In this document: positions 8,948 through 17,781 of the stretch, piece after piece
Numbering within the stretch: position 1 is the stretch's first letter
Layout of the letters: the number at the start of each line of letters is the position of its first letter
DNA from: Candidatus Krumholzibacteriota bacterium
Lineage (GTDB): Bacteria > Krumholzibacteriota > Krumholzibacteriia > JAJRXK01
Reading direction: 5' to 3'
Assembly: GCA_029262065.1 (NCBI GenBank)
Contig: JAJDAC010000017.1
Location: 124,001-188,000, forward strand
Length of the DNA: 64,000 nt
Made by a program: the position numbers and the translations under genes
The notes under the pieces: model-generated
What the model was told of the DNA's origin: nothing
What the model saw: the letters and a program-made list of their open reading frames with translations, nothing else
Database searches by the model: none

Positions 8948-9337
8948 GGCGGGAAAGTCTCCGTAAAGGAAGGTTGGGGCCCGCGCTCGCGTGACCCTCG
9001 AATCTCAGGCAAACAACGGCGAACGGCCCACATTAGTTGCAACCGGGGGTGCGATCAATGACCAGACCCCGAACCGACGACCCTGGGCCAACGTCTTACC
9101 CCGTTTGGGGGCCCGCGGGGCGCTTTTTTCGCGATTCCACGGAACCCGGCGACCCGGCCCTGCGTCTCTTTTCCCGAGTCGATTGCAACCTTTGGGCAGC
9201 TACCTGTGTCCAAGCCCTTGAACTCGCCCAATCGTTGAGATCATCGCCAGAATCTGGATTCGCGATCTCGCAACTTCCGACCCAGCGATGAGAATGGGGC
9301 CGAAATGGTCAGAACCTCAATGCCCAGGACTCGAAGC
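8948..9337. other. Intergenic region upstream of the exporter operon
   Basis: This 390-base stretch must hold the promoter of the minus-strand exporter operon. I see no convincing gene in it. The only structure is a weak plus-strand hairpin near 9104-9126 (CCCCG ... CGGGG) followed by CGCTTTTTT at about 9125-9133, which could be the terminator of a small transcript. The stem is short (5 bp) and no transcript end is known, so this is only a hint. Confidence 0.35.
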
Positions 9338-9436
9338 ATGACTACCGGAAAAGTGTTTGCTCTCGCATGCGGCGCGATTCTCCTGGTGGTACTGGTGAGC
9401 GCCCTGCTCACCCGTCTGGCGCTCGCGTACGTCTAG
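9338..9436 (+). CDS. Possible 32-residue single-pass membrane peptide
   Basis: A short frame starting at ATG 9338 and ending at TAG 9436. The product (MTTGKVFALACGAILLVVLV...RLALAYV) is one long hydrophobic segment with a basic residue near the start, compatible with a small inner-membrane peptide. A weak AGGA lies about 9 bases upstream of the ATG. It is separated by 76 bases from the phosphofructokinase start, so it might be co-transcribed with it. No family is recognised and chance occurrence cannot be excluded. Confidence 0.35.
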   Translation: MTTGKVFALACGAILLVVLVSALLTRLALAYV

Positions 9437-9512
9437 ACCAACCGGCATTCGCGATTCGCCCCCGGCCGAAGTATCCTTGGGTACTTCTCTCCCGGCACAA
9501 GGTGGATCACGG

Positions 9513-10832
9513 ATGGAACTGCCCTCGGACGACGAGCTACGAGTCGCTTCTCTGGGGGAGCCCAGCGTTCCCTCGCCGCTGACACCCCAGGCTCATTTCA
9601 TCGACGAAGAAGCGCGAGTCCAGGTGTGTTCGGACCTGGCTGAAATGCGTCCATTTCTTGTCCGTGGGGAAGACCCTCCCGCGTTTGAGCCAGCGGGACC
9701 GCGCGCGCAACTGAGATTCGATCCCCAAAGTACGGTCGCGGGCATTGTCACCTGCGGCGGACTCTGTCCGGGCCTGAACAACGTCATCCGATCGATCGTA
9801 CTCACGTTGCAGCACGCCTACGGCTGCCGCCGGGTTCTGGGGTTCAAGTACGGGTTCGCCGGACTGGCCCAACGCTCCGCGGATCCGCCGATCGAGCTCG
9901 ATCTGGATTTCGTCGACAACATCCACGAGCACGGCGGCACGGTGCTGGGTTCGTCCCGTGGCGGTCAGGACACCGGCGAGATGGTCGATACGCTCATGCG
10001 TCACGGCGTGAACGTATTCTTCGTCATTGGCGGCGACGGATCGCTGCGAGGGGCACACGCGCTGTACAAGGAAATCACGCGGCGGGGCGAGAACATCGCC
10101 ATTGTCGGCGTGCCCAAGACCATCGACAACGACCTGGCGTGGATCGAACAAAGCTTTGGTTTCTCGACCGCGGTCGAGGAATCGCAACGGGCGCTCGATG
10201 CGGCCCACGCCGAGGCCAAGGGCGCGTGGAACGGTATTGGGCTGGTGAAGCTCATGGGGCGGCAGTCGGGATTCATCGCGGCCCACGCCAGCCTGGCCAA
10301 CAGCGACGTGAATTTCTGTCTGGTGCCGGAGGTACCATTCTCCATGGGCGGCGAGCGGGGTTTCCTGAGGGCGTTGGAGGTCCGGCTGGCGCGAAAGCAC
10401 CACGCCGTGATCGCCGTCGCCGAGGGGGCCGGACAGGAATTGGTGCGTGGATCATCGAGTGCCGGAAACCCCGGCCGTGACGCTTCGGGCAATGTCCGGT
10501 TTGCCGATGTGGGGACGTACCTGAAGGATCGCATCAAAGAGCACTTTGCCCGCTCCAACATTCCCGTCACCATAAAGACCATCGATCCCAGCTACATTCT
10601 GCGCAGCCTGCCGGCCAACGCCAGTGACGCCGAGTTCGCCCTGGTGCTGGGTCAGCATGCCGTACACGCGGGACTGGCCGGCCGCACCAACCTGGTCATC
10701 GGAAGTTGGAATCAACGCTTCACGCACGTGCCGATCCCACTGGCGGTTTCCCACCGCAAGTGCGTGGATCCGTCGGGCCGACTCTGGCACCGCGTACTCG
10801 AGGCTCTTCAGCAACCGGCCAACATGCAGTAG
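9513..10832 (+). CDS. ATP-type 6-phosphofructokinase, plant-like long form
   Basis: Phosphorylates fructose 6-phosphate to fructose 1,6-bisphosphate in glycolysis. I chose ATG 9513 (439 residues) over an upstream TTG at 9477 because GGTGGA lies just ahead of it. Recognisable motifs are GGLCPGLNNVIR, GGDGSLRGA, the substrate loop PKTIDNDL, MGRQSGFIAA and VAEGAGQE. A Gly in GGDGS (where PPi-dependent enzymes have Asp) together with Lys in PKTIDND matches plant-type ATP-PFKs and related bacterial long forms, so ATP is the likely donor; phosphoryl-donor prediction from these two residues is not perfect. It stands alone and is convergent with the NYN gene, 12 bases apart. Confidence 0.9.
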   Translation: MELPSDDELRVASLGEPSVPSPLTPQAHFIDEEARVQVCSDLAEMRPFLVRGEDPPAFEPAGPRAQLRFDPQSTVAGIVTCGGLCPGLNNVIRSIVLTLQHAYGCRRVLGFKYGFAGLAQRSADPPIELDLDFVDNIHEHGGTVLGSSRGGQDTGEMVDTLMRHGVNVFFVIGGDGSLRGAHALYKEITRRGENIAIVGVPKTIDNDLAWIEQSFGFSTAVEESQRALDAAHAEAKGAWNGIGLVKLMGRQSGFIAAHASLANSDVNFCLVPEVPFSMGGERGFLRALEVRLARKHHAVIAVAEGAGQELVRGSSSAGNPGRDASGNVRFADVGTYLKDRIKEHFARSNIPVTIKTIDPSYILRSLPANASDAEFALVLGQHAVHAGLAGRTNLVIGSWNQRFTHVPIPLAVSHRKCVDPSGRLWHRVLEALQQPANMQ

Positions 10833-10844
10833 CCGACGGACGCG

Positions 10845-11609
10845 TTAGCGTCGACGCCGGGAGCGCCGAACGCTCTTGATCACGTACGTGCCGCTACGCG
10901 GGTCCTCCTCGAGTACGATCAGCTTGGCCAGTTCGGCATCTTCCAGTAGCTCGCTGAAGCTTCGATAACCGTAGGCCGACTCGTCGAACGAGGGCCGCTT
11001 GCGCTTGATGGTGTCCTTGACCAACGACGAATGCAACACGTCATAGCCCTCTCGCTGCAGGGCACGTACCGACTCGATCAGCGGTTGGAATACAGTCTTC
11101 TTCTCCTGCGTCACACCCGAAGACAAGTCGGCCTTGGCCTTGTCGAGATCCTCGTAGAAGATGAATTCGTCGCAGTTGTTCGACAGGAGCTGCGACGTGG
11201 ACTCGCGCATGCCCAGGCCAATGACGTACTTGCCATTCTCCTTGAGCTTGGACACCAACGGCGAAAAATCACTGTCGCCCGACACGATCACGAACGTGTC
11301 GATGTGTTCCTTGCTGTAGCTCAGATCCATGGCGTCGACACACAGGCGAATATCCGCCGAGTTCTTGCCGGTCACGGCTCGCTTGGGAATTTCTATGAGT
11401 TCGATCGCGGCTTCGTGCATGGGCTGGGCGTACTTGCGAAAGCGGCTCCAGTCGGCGTAGGCGACCTTGGTTATGACCTTGCCTTTGTCGAGCAACCGAT
11501 CCAGCACCTTGGCCACGTCGAACGCCAGTCCACGACTCTTCCCAAAGCCCAGGGCCAGGTTTTCGAAATCGATGAAAACAGCCAGATTGCGTTGGGGGGT
11601 GTTGGCCAT
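10845..11609 (-). CDS. NYN-domain (LabA/DUF88-type) predicted ribonuclease
   Basis: A 254-residue protein starting at MANTPQ (11609); a longer frame upstream adds only low-complexity residues. Residues 8-150 form a PIN-like NYN domain: FIDFEN (Asp14, Asn17), an acidic pair in SADIRLCVDAMD (Asp86, Asp92) and VSGDSDFSPL (Asp112, Asp114). These Asp residues bind the metal in this nuclease fold. The C-terminus (about 175-250: LIESVRALQREGYDVLHSSLVK ... SFSELLEDAELAKLI) has the pattern of an OST-HTH/LOTUS domain, which in several families binds RNA; the tail RRSRRRR is strongly basic. NYN plus OST-HTH is a common bacterial pairing with RNA-processing roles; the target is unknown. Confidence 0.87.
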   Translation of the reverse strand: MANTPQRNLAVFIDFENLALGFGKSRGLAFDVAKVLDRLLDKGKVITKVAYADWSRFRKYAQPMHEAAIELIEIPKRAVTGKNSADIRLCVDAMDLSYSKEHIDTFVIVSGDSDFSPLVSKLKENGKYVIGLGMRESTSQLLSNNCDEFIFYEDLDKAKADLSSGVTQEKKTVFQPLIESVRALQREGYDVLHSSLVKDTIKRKRPSFDESAYGYRSFSELLEDAELAKLIVLEEDPRSGTYVIKSVRRSRRRR

Positions 11610-11766
11610 GGCTACGCCTCTGCGTATCGAGGAACAATTGGACGGACCTGAGCATGATCGAGTCGATCCCGCCACGGGTCAAGAAAGCGCTCGCTTGATT
11701 GTCGCGCGCCAATTGCCCACACTGACTCTCGTTGCCCCTGCCGCCCTACCCTTCAGGAGAATCTCC

Positions 11767-12600
11767 ATGAAACCCGCCGTCCGACGCATCGCACTGGGCG
11801 TCGCCGTCCTGCTCTGCTCAAGCTGCGGTAGCTCATCGAATATGAGCAGTCAGTGGAACGCCAACCACGTGAAGCTGGACGGACAAACCGACGATTGGGG
11901 CAGCATCTATCAACTGGTCCCCAATACCGACCTCGACTTCGCGGTTCGCAACGACGCGGATTTTCTCTACGTCTCGGTTCTCACCAACAATCGTGAGGTT
12001 CAGCGACAGCTACTTTGGCAGGGGCTCATTCTCTGGATCGACGCGTCCGGTGGACACGACCGGAGCACGGGCATCCGATTCCCGGTGGGCCTGTCCGAAC
12101 ACGCTCCCGAAACCGATTCACCGCCGGCGCTGGGCGACGACATCGGGCGGGCGGCCACGCCCGACGAGCTTTCCGACCGGGCACTCCAGGAAGTGCAGAT
12201 CATCCGAAACGGACAGCGGGAGCGAAGCTGGGCGGTGGTCGATCTGGATGCGATCCGGGTCCATGCCTCGCTGCGGGAATCGTGGTTCGCCTACGAGATG
12301 CGAATTCCCCTCAGAACGGCCGGAGCGACGGGAATCGCCATCGGCGCGGGACCCGGTGACATCATCTCGCTGGGGCTGCAGACGCCCGACAGCGACCGCC
12401 AGATGTCGCCCGAGATGATGGGCGATGTAGCCGGCGACCGGAATGGGCCCGGCGGGCCCGGTGGCACCCGGGGCACGCGAGGGGCGGGCGACTTCGGCCA
12501 AGGCGGTGCATCACCTGCGTTTAGCAACACGGGTCCGATCCTACCCAAGGAAATCGACAGCTGGAGCAGCGTGAAGCTGGCCGGCCCCGGGACCAAATAG
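11767..12600 (+). CDS. Exported CBM9-like domain lipoprotein
   Basis: A 277-residue exported protein. The ATG at 11767 is preceded by CTTCAGGAGAATCTCC, a good ribosome binding site. A signal peptide with cysteines at 17 and 20 suggests lipidation. After it, HVKLDGQTDDWGSIYQL is the signature opening of CBM9-like (DOMON-related) beta-sandwich domains: LDGxxDDW followed by a strand FAVRNDADFLYVSVL. Near the C-terminus there is a Gly-rich low-complexity linker (about residues 224-250, NGPGGPGGTRGTRGAGDFG) before a short conserved-looking tail. Ligand unknown. It follows the NYN gene divergently. Confidence 0.75.
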   Translation: MKPAVRRIALGVAVLLCSSCGSSSNMSSQWNANHVKLDGQTDDWGSIYQLVPNTDLDFAVRNDADFLYVSVLTNNREVQRQLLWQGLILWIDASGGHDRSTGIRFPVGLSEHAPETDSPPALGDDIGRAATPDELSDRALQEVQIIRNGQRERSWAVVDLDAIRVHASLRESWFAYEMRIPLRTAGATGIAIGAGPGDIISLGLQTPDSDRQMSPEMMGDVAGDRNGPGGPGGTRGTRGAGDFGQGGASPAFSNTGPILPKEIDSWSSVKLAGPGTK

Positions 12601-12694
12601 CTCCTGGGACGGCTGCCGGTTGCCGCACTCGGGTCCAAAGCCTTAAGTTGAAGGGGCGTACCCTATCGGCCCAGCACCCCCCCTCCAGGACGCA

Positions 12695-15600
12695 ATGAAC
12701 GCCTTACCTCGATCAACCCACCGGCTCGGCATGGGGTTGCTGCTCGGCGCGGCCCTGGGCCTCGTGGCCCAAGCGGCCCAGGCCCAGTACTTCGGACGCA
12801 ACAAAGTGCGGTACGAAACCTTCCAGTTCGAGATCCTGAACACCCATCACTTCGACATCCACTACTACCCCGAGGAAGAGATCGCGGCTCAGGATGTGGC
12901 CCGCATGGCCGACCGGTGGTACACGCGGCTCAGCGATGTTCTGGCCCACCAGTACGGCGGCACCAAACCCATCGTACTCTACGCCGATGACACCGACTTC
13001 CAACAGACGAACGTAATCCGGGGCTACCTTGGCGAGGGCACGGGCGGTGTCACCGAGAGTTTCAAGAACCGCGTGGTGATGCCCATCACGGGCTCGTACG
13101 CCGAAACCAATCACGTGCTGGGTCACGAACTGGTTCACGTATTCCAGTACGACATCGCCCAGCGCATGGAGGGTCGCACGCAGGGACTGGGTTCATTGCC
13201 GTTGTGGTTCATCGAAGGCATGGCCGAGTACTTGAGCGTGGGACCCATCAGCGCCCAGACCGCCATGTGGCTTCGTGACTCGATCCTGAACGACGACCTG
13301 CCATCAGCGAGGGACCTTTCGGTCAACCCCCGCTACTTCCCCTATCGCTTCGGCCATGGGTTGTGGAGTTACATCGCCGGCCGTTGGGGCGACGGCGTGG
13401 TGGGCAAGATCTACATCTCGGCCGTGCGCGCGGGCATTGGCACTTCCATCAAGTCGCACCTACGGATGTCTTTGAAGGAACTCGTAGAAGCCTGGCATGT
13501 AGAGCTGAAAGCCACCTACGAGCCGCTCATGGCGGCGCGTAAGGCCACGGGAAAAACCGGACGGGTGGTTATCGAGTCAGGCAAGGACGAGAAGAGCACC
13601 AACGTTGCTCCGTCGCCCAGCCCCGACGGCAGGTATGTTGCGTTCCTCTCGGCCCGCGATCTGTTCGGCATCGATCTGTATCTGGCCGACGCCAACAGCG
13701 GCAAGATCATCAAGCGAATCAGCAGCGCCAGTTCCGACCCCCACATTCGATCGCTGAAGTTCATCGAGTCGTCGGGCACCTGGTCGCCCGACGGATCGCA
13801 GTTTGCGTTCGTGGTGTACTCCGAAGGCACGAACAACCTGGCCATCGTCGACGTCGAAAAGCGCGATATCATTCGCCAGATCCGCGTGAGCGGAGTGGAC
13901 GCGTTGTCCAACCCAGCGTGGTCGCCCAAGGGAGACAAGATCGCGGTCAGCGGAATCACCAGCGCGGCCAGCGACCTTTTCCTGATCGATGTCGCCAGCG
14001 GCGACGTGGAACAGCTGACCAACGATCGTTTCGCCGACCTGCAACCATCGTGGTCGCCCGACGCCACGACGCTGCTGTTCGTGACCGACCGGGGCGGGCG
14101 CACCAACTTCGACACGCTGGAATTCGCCGAGATGGGCATCGGGATGGTATCGCTGAGGGATCGTCGCATAAACGTGTTGCGTCCGTTCCCCTTCGCGACC
14201 CACAGCGACCCCGAGTTCAGCCCCGACCGCGGATCCATCTTCTTCCGTAGCGATCAGAACGGGTTCTTCGACCTGTACCGGTTCGAGCTCGAATCCACAC
14301 GCGTTTTCCGCCTGACCTCGCTGCCCACCGGGGTCAGCGGTATCGCACGCCTATCGCCCTCGATGGGCGTGGCGCAGCAAACCGGCGAGATTTTCTTCAA
14401 CGTGTTCCACAAGGGCGGCTACGCCATCCACGCCCTCACCACCGAACAGACGCAGGGCCAACCGGCCAACGAAGAACAGGCCATCGCCGCGCTGTTGCCG
14501 CCGTTCGAGCGCGACCAGGACGATCGCGTGGTCAGCTACCTGGGCGACGCACAAACTGGGTTACCGTTTTCCGAGACGTTTCCCAGTACCGAGTACGATT
14601 CGAGCCTGAGCTTGGACTACGTAGGCAACACCGGCGTGGGCGTCTCTTTCGACAATCGCTACGGAGCCGCGGTGGGCGGTGGCGTGTCGGCGTGGTTCAG
14701 CGACATGCTGGGGCACCGCAACCTGGGCATGGCCCTGTACAGCAACGGTGGGTTCAAGGACCTGGGCGCCCAGGTTCTATTCCAGAATCTGGAGAAGCGC
14801 TGGTCCTGGAGCGTGGGAGCCAGCCACATCCCCTACCTTTCCTTCCGCACATCGGTAAGGCCCACGGTTGCCGTGATCAACGGAACCACCGTGGCGGCCG
14901 ATGAATTCCTCCAGGAAGTGCGCCGGGTATTCGAGGAGCGCGTGAGCGGAACGGTGAGCTACCCGATTTCCGAGACACGCCGGCTCGAATTCCTGCTCGG
15001 CGGCGCCTACTACAGCTTCGATACCGAGCTCGAGCGTTTCCTGGTGGCGGGCGGCCAGGTGTTCGACGGCGGCACCGAAGACCTGCCGTCCCAACCCGGC
15101 CTGGGGTTGATCGAACCGGGGATCGCCATCGTCGGCGACAGTTCGTTCGGGGGCTTCACATCCCCCATCAAGGGATCCCGGTTCCGGCTCGAGTACTCGC
15201 CGGTGTTCGGCACTCTCCAGTATCACACCGTGTTGGCGGACGCCCGTCAGTATTTCCTGAAACGCCCCGCCAGTCTGGGCTTCCGCGCCCTTCACTACGG
15301 ACGCTACGGCAAGGGTGCCGACGATGATCGCCTGAGCACCCTGTTCATTGGCTACCCCACGCTGATTCGCGGCTACGATGTCGATACGATCGACTTCACC
15401 GAGTGCGGCGACGGCAACGACGATTGCCCTGTTTTCGACCGATTGGTGGGTAGCAAGATCGCCGTGGCCAACGCCGAGGCGCGCGTGCAGATACTGGGTG
15501 TGGATCAGTTCGGCCTGGTTTCCTTTCCCTACGTTCCCACCGAACTGGTGTTCTTCTTCGACGCCGGTCTGGCCTGGACCGAAGACGAGGAGCCGTTCCT

Positions 15601-15769
15601 GGCCTGGCGAACCGACAACAACGCGGGCCGTATCCCGGTGTTCAGCGCTGGAGTAAGCCTGCGGGTGGCGCCCTTTGGGGTGCTCCCTCTGGAATTCTTC
15701 TGGGCGAAGCCGTTCCAGCGACCCGACCAGAACGTCGTTTTCGGCTTCCAGATCGCGCCAGGGTGGTAG
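12695..15769 (+). CDS. Metallopeptidase-like / TolB-type propeller / outer-membrane barrel protein
   Basis: A 1024-residue exported multidomain protein. After a signal peptide (1-30), residues 35-280 form a gluzincin-type metallopeptidase domain with HELVH at 144-148 and the downstream WFIEGMAEY (Glu174/Glu178) expected for the third zinc ligand. Residues about 290-570 carry repeated PD40/TolB-like propeller units (SPDGRYVAFLSARD, SPDGSQFAFVVYS, SPKGDKIAV, SPDATTLLFVTDRG, SPDRGSIFFRSDQNG). From about 630 to the end there is an Omp85/surface-antigen-like barrel (VGVSFDNRYGAAVGGGVSAWFSD) ending in aromatic GFQIAPGW. This suggests an outer-membrane protein with a periplasmic zinc peptidase domain. 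Substrate unknown; the same architecture recurs in FCB-type genomes. Confidence 0.82.
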   Translation: MNALPRSTHRLGMGLLLGAALGLVAQAAQAQYFGRNKVRYETFQFEILNTHHFDIHYYPEEEIAAQDVARMADRWYTRLSDVLAHQYGGTKPIVLYADDTDFQQTNVIRGYLGEGTGGVTESFKNRVVMPITGSYAETNHVLGHELVHVFQYDIAQRMEGRTQGLGSLPLWFIEGMAEYLSVGPISAQTAMWLRDSILNDDLPSARDLSVNPRYFPYRFGHGLWSYIAGRWGDGVVGKIYISAVRAGIGTSIKSHLRMSLKELVEAWHVELKATYEPLMAARKATGKTGRVVIESGKDEKSTNVAPSPSPDGRYVAFLSARDLFGIDLYLADANSGKIIKRISSASSDPHIRSLKFIESSGTWSPDGSQFAFVVYSEGTNNLAIVDVEKRDIIRQIRVSGVDALSNPAWSPKGDKIAVSGITSAASDLFLIDVASGDVEQLTNDRFADLQPSWSPDATTLLFVTDRGGRTNFDTLEFAEMGIGMVSLRDRRINVLRPFPFATHSDPEFSPDRGSIFFRSDQNGFFDLYRFELESTRVFRLTSLPTGVSGIARLSPSMGVAQQTGEIFFNVFHKGGYAIHALTTEQTQGQPANEEQAIAALLPPFERDQDDRVVSYLGDAQTGLPFSETFPSTEYDSSLSLDYVGNTGVGVSFDNRYGAAVGGGVSAWFSDMLGHRNLGMALYSNGGFKDLGAQVLFQNLEKRWSWSVGASHIPYLSFRTSVRPTVAVINGTTVAADEFLQEVRRVFEERVSGTVSYPISETRRLEFLLGGAYYSFDTELERFLVAGGQVFDGGTEDLPSQPGLGLIEPGIAIVGDSSFGGFTSPIKGSRFRLEYSPVFGTLQYHTVLADARQYFLKRPASLGFRALHYGRYGKGADDDRLSTLFIGYPTLIRGYDVDTIDFTECGDGNDDCPVFDRLVGSKIAVANAEARVQILGVDQFGLVSFPYVPTELVFFFDAGLAWTEDEEPFLAWRTDNNAGRIPVFSAGVSLRVAPFGVLPLEFFWAKPFQRPDQNVVFGFQIAPGW

Positions 15770-15839
15770 AGACAGACCCGATCCCGTGGTAGGCTTGTAG
15801 CTCGCATTTTCGAAGCCATACAAGCCCTACGGGAGCCGT

Positions 15840-17585
15840 GTGAAAAACGGGAAAGTCTACGCGCTCGGATTGAATTTCCGTCGCCTCGCCGAACATGAGA
15901 TTGGCCATAGCCCGGCCGCCGCCCTGCTTGAGGATGGCGTGCCCGTGGCCATGGTGGAAGAAGAGCGCTTTGCCCGGGTCAAGGACGCGCCAGGGTACTT
16001 TCCCACCAAGTCGACCCAGTACTGCCTGGACTACGCGGGCATCGAGTTCGATGACGTGGACATCATTGGGTGGAACTGGGATCCACACGCCCACGCCCAC
16101 CGCAGCCTGAAACGACGCACCGGCCAGGTTCGCGCCGCGGTCAAGGCAGCCAAGCAGCTCTTCAGCCGACCACCACTCAATTCGTTTTCCGACCATCTGC
16201 CATCGGCACTGTTTCCCGAGAGAGTGCTCGAAGAGCATGAGGCCATCATCCGGGCCTCGATGCGCACCGAGAAGACACCGCCCCTGCTACCGGTTGACCA
16301 TCACTACGCGCACGCGGCTTCGGCGTTCTACCCCAGTGGCTTCGACGAGGCCACCATCGTGACCTGGGACGCGTACGGCGACGAGCTGTCGGCCATGGTA
16401 TGTCACGGGCGCGCCGGTCAGATCGAAGTACTCGAAGAATACCCGTTCGATCAGTTCTCGATCGGCATGCTGCATCACGTGATGTACAAATTCCTGCGGC
16501 TCGCCGAGAAGGGCAATCTCATGGGCCTCGCCGGATACGGCGAGCTGAAGGGCACGATGGACCCGGTGGCCGACCTGGACAAACTGACCATGAAGATGCC
16601 GTGGATCCTGCGTGATGGTCCATTCGCACCGGAGCTGCTGGCCATGGTGGGTCAACCCCGCGCGTGGGAAGACGAACTGACCGACCACCACAAGACGCTG
16701 GCCGCCGATCTACAGGATCTGATCGAACGCTTTGGCCGGCGTATTCTCAACGACGCGGTCAAACGCACCGGATGCCGGGTGGCCTGCTTCGCCGGCGGTG
16801 TGGCCCTGAACGCCACCATGAACGGGAAATTCTACCTCGAGAAAGACGTCGATGACATGTACGTGCAACCAGGTGCCATCGACTGCGGTGGAGCCCTGGG
16901 CGCGGCGTACATCGCGCACCGATCGTTGGGACACGACATTCCGCCGCACGAGATGGATCACGCGTACTGGGGGCCTTCCTACCAGAACGACGAAATCCGT
17001 GCGCTGCTCGAGAATATCAAGGTGGATTACGAAGAGATCCCCGAGGATCAGGTGGCCGATAGGGTCAGCCAACTTCTCTTCGATCAGAAGATCGTGGGAT
17101 GGTTCCGCGGTCGCGCCGAGTTCGGTCCGCGCGCGCTGGGTGCCCGCTCCATCCTGGGCGATCCTCGCAACCTCGAGATGCGCGACAAGATCAACCTGGC
17201 CGTGAAGTATCGCGACAAGTGGCGTCCCTTCGCCGCCAGCATGTTGGCCGAAAAGGCCGACGAGTACCTGACCGGTCATTGCAAAGCTCCGTTCATGATC
17301 ACGACGTTTCCCGTGCGCGAGGAAGCCAAGGAAGCGTTGGCCGCGGTGGTCCACGTCGACGGAACCACTCGCCCCCAGCTGGTCGAGCGTCATGTGAACC
17401 CCGCGTACTACGACCTGATCAAGTCGTTCGGAGACAAATCGGGCGTTTATGCCGTACTGAACACCTCGTTCAACCTGAAGGGTGAGCCACTGGTCAACGC
17501 CCCCATCGATGGCCTGCGTACCTTCTTCAGCTCGGGCATCGACACCCTCGTGCTGGAAAACTTCCTGGTGCACAAACCTCGGTAG
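15840..17585 (+). CDS. Carbamoyltransferase, NodU/TobZ family
   Basis: A 581-residue protein that would use carbamoyl phosphate and ATP to O-carbamoylate a sugar or other hydroxyl via a carbamoyl-adenylate. It starts with GTG at 15840. The N-terminal Kae1-like lobe carries HHYAHAASAFYPSGF, VTWDAYGDE, GNLMGLAGYGE and CFAGGVALNATMNGK. The C-terminal YrdC-like lobe begins with VGWFRGRAEFGPRALGARSIL and RDKWRPFAASML, strongly conserved in this family. No sugar-biosynthesis genes are adjacent, so the acceptor (cell-surface glycan or small molecule) is unknown. A strong terminator follows at 17645. Confidence 0.93.
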   Translation: MKNGKVYALGLNFRRLAEHEIGHSPAAALLEDGVPVAMVEEERFARVKDAPGYFPTKSTQYCLDYAGIEFDDVDIIGWNWDPHAHAHRSLKRRTGQVRAAVKAAKQLFSRPPLNSFSDHLPSALFPERVLEEHEAIIRASMRTEKTPPLLPVDHHYAHAASAFYPSGFDEATIVTWDAYGDELSAMVCHGRAGQIEVLEEYPFDQFSIGMLHHVMYKFLRLAEKGNLMGLAGYGELKGTMDPVADLDKLTMKMPWILRDGPFAPELLAMVGQPRAWEDELTDHHKTLAADLQDLIERFGRRILNDAVKRTGCRVACFAGGVALNATMNGKFYLEKDVDDMYVQPGAIDCGGALGAAYIAHRSLGHDIPPHEMDHAYWGPSYQNDEIRALLENIKVDYEEIPEDQVADRVSQLLFDQKIVGWFRGRAEFGPRALGARSILGDPRNLEMRDKINLAVKYRDKWRPFAASMLAEKADEYLTGHCKAPFMITTFPVREEAKEALAAVVHVDGTTRPQLVERHVNPAYYDLIKSFGDKSGVYAVLNTSFNLKGEPLVNAPIDGLRTFFSSGIDTLVLENFLVHKPR

Positions 17586-17644
17586 GTCGTGTCTGGAACG
17601 CGCCCGCCCCTACTGGGAAGCATTCGCAACCGTCGGAAACCATC

Positions 17645-17676
17645 GAGCCGCCCCTCCCCGGGGCGGCTCTTTTTTT
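17645..17676 (+). terminator. Rho-independent terminator after the carbamoyltransferase gene
   Basis: GAGCCGCCCC (17645-17654) and GGGGCGGCTC (17660-17669) form a perfect 10-bp GC-rich stem with a 5-base loop, followed by seven T residues. It lies about 60 bases after the carbamoyltransferase stop and insulates it from the OmpA-family gene. Confidence 0.92.
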
Positions 17677-17781
17677 CCCCTCTGAACCCCCACGCGACCC
17701 CCGAGTCCGATTCGGCGCCCGGCAAACCCAGAAACGGCCCAGGCCCTGCATTGTCGTCCGCGAACGTTCAGGAGAGGAACT

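Noticed and set aside
9104-9133. Small RNA gene ending at the weak hairpin and T-run upstream of the exporter operon
   Set aside because: The stem is only 5 bp and no promoter or conserved structure could be recognised; only mentioned as a hint in the intergenic entry.
14777-15823. Open frame of 348 codons on the minus strand opposite the peptidase-barrel gene
   Set aside because: No domain, starts and ends inside the barrel-coding region, typical complementary-frame artefact of GC-rich DNA.
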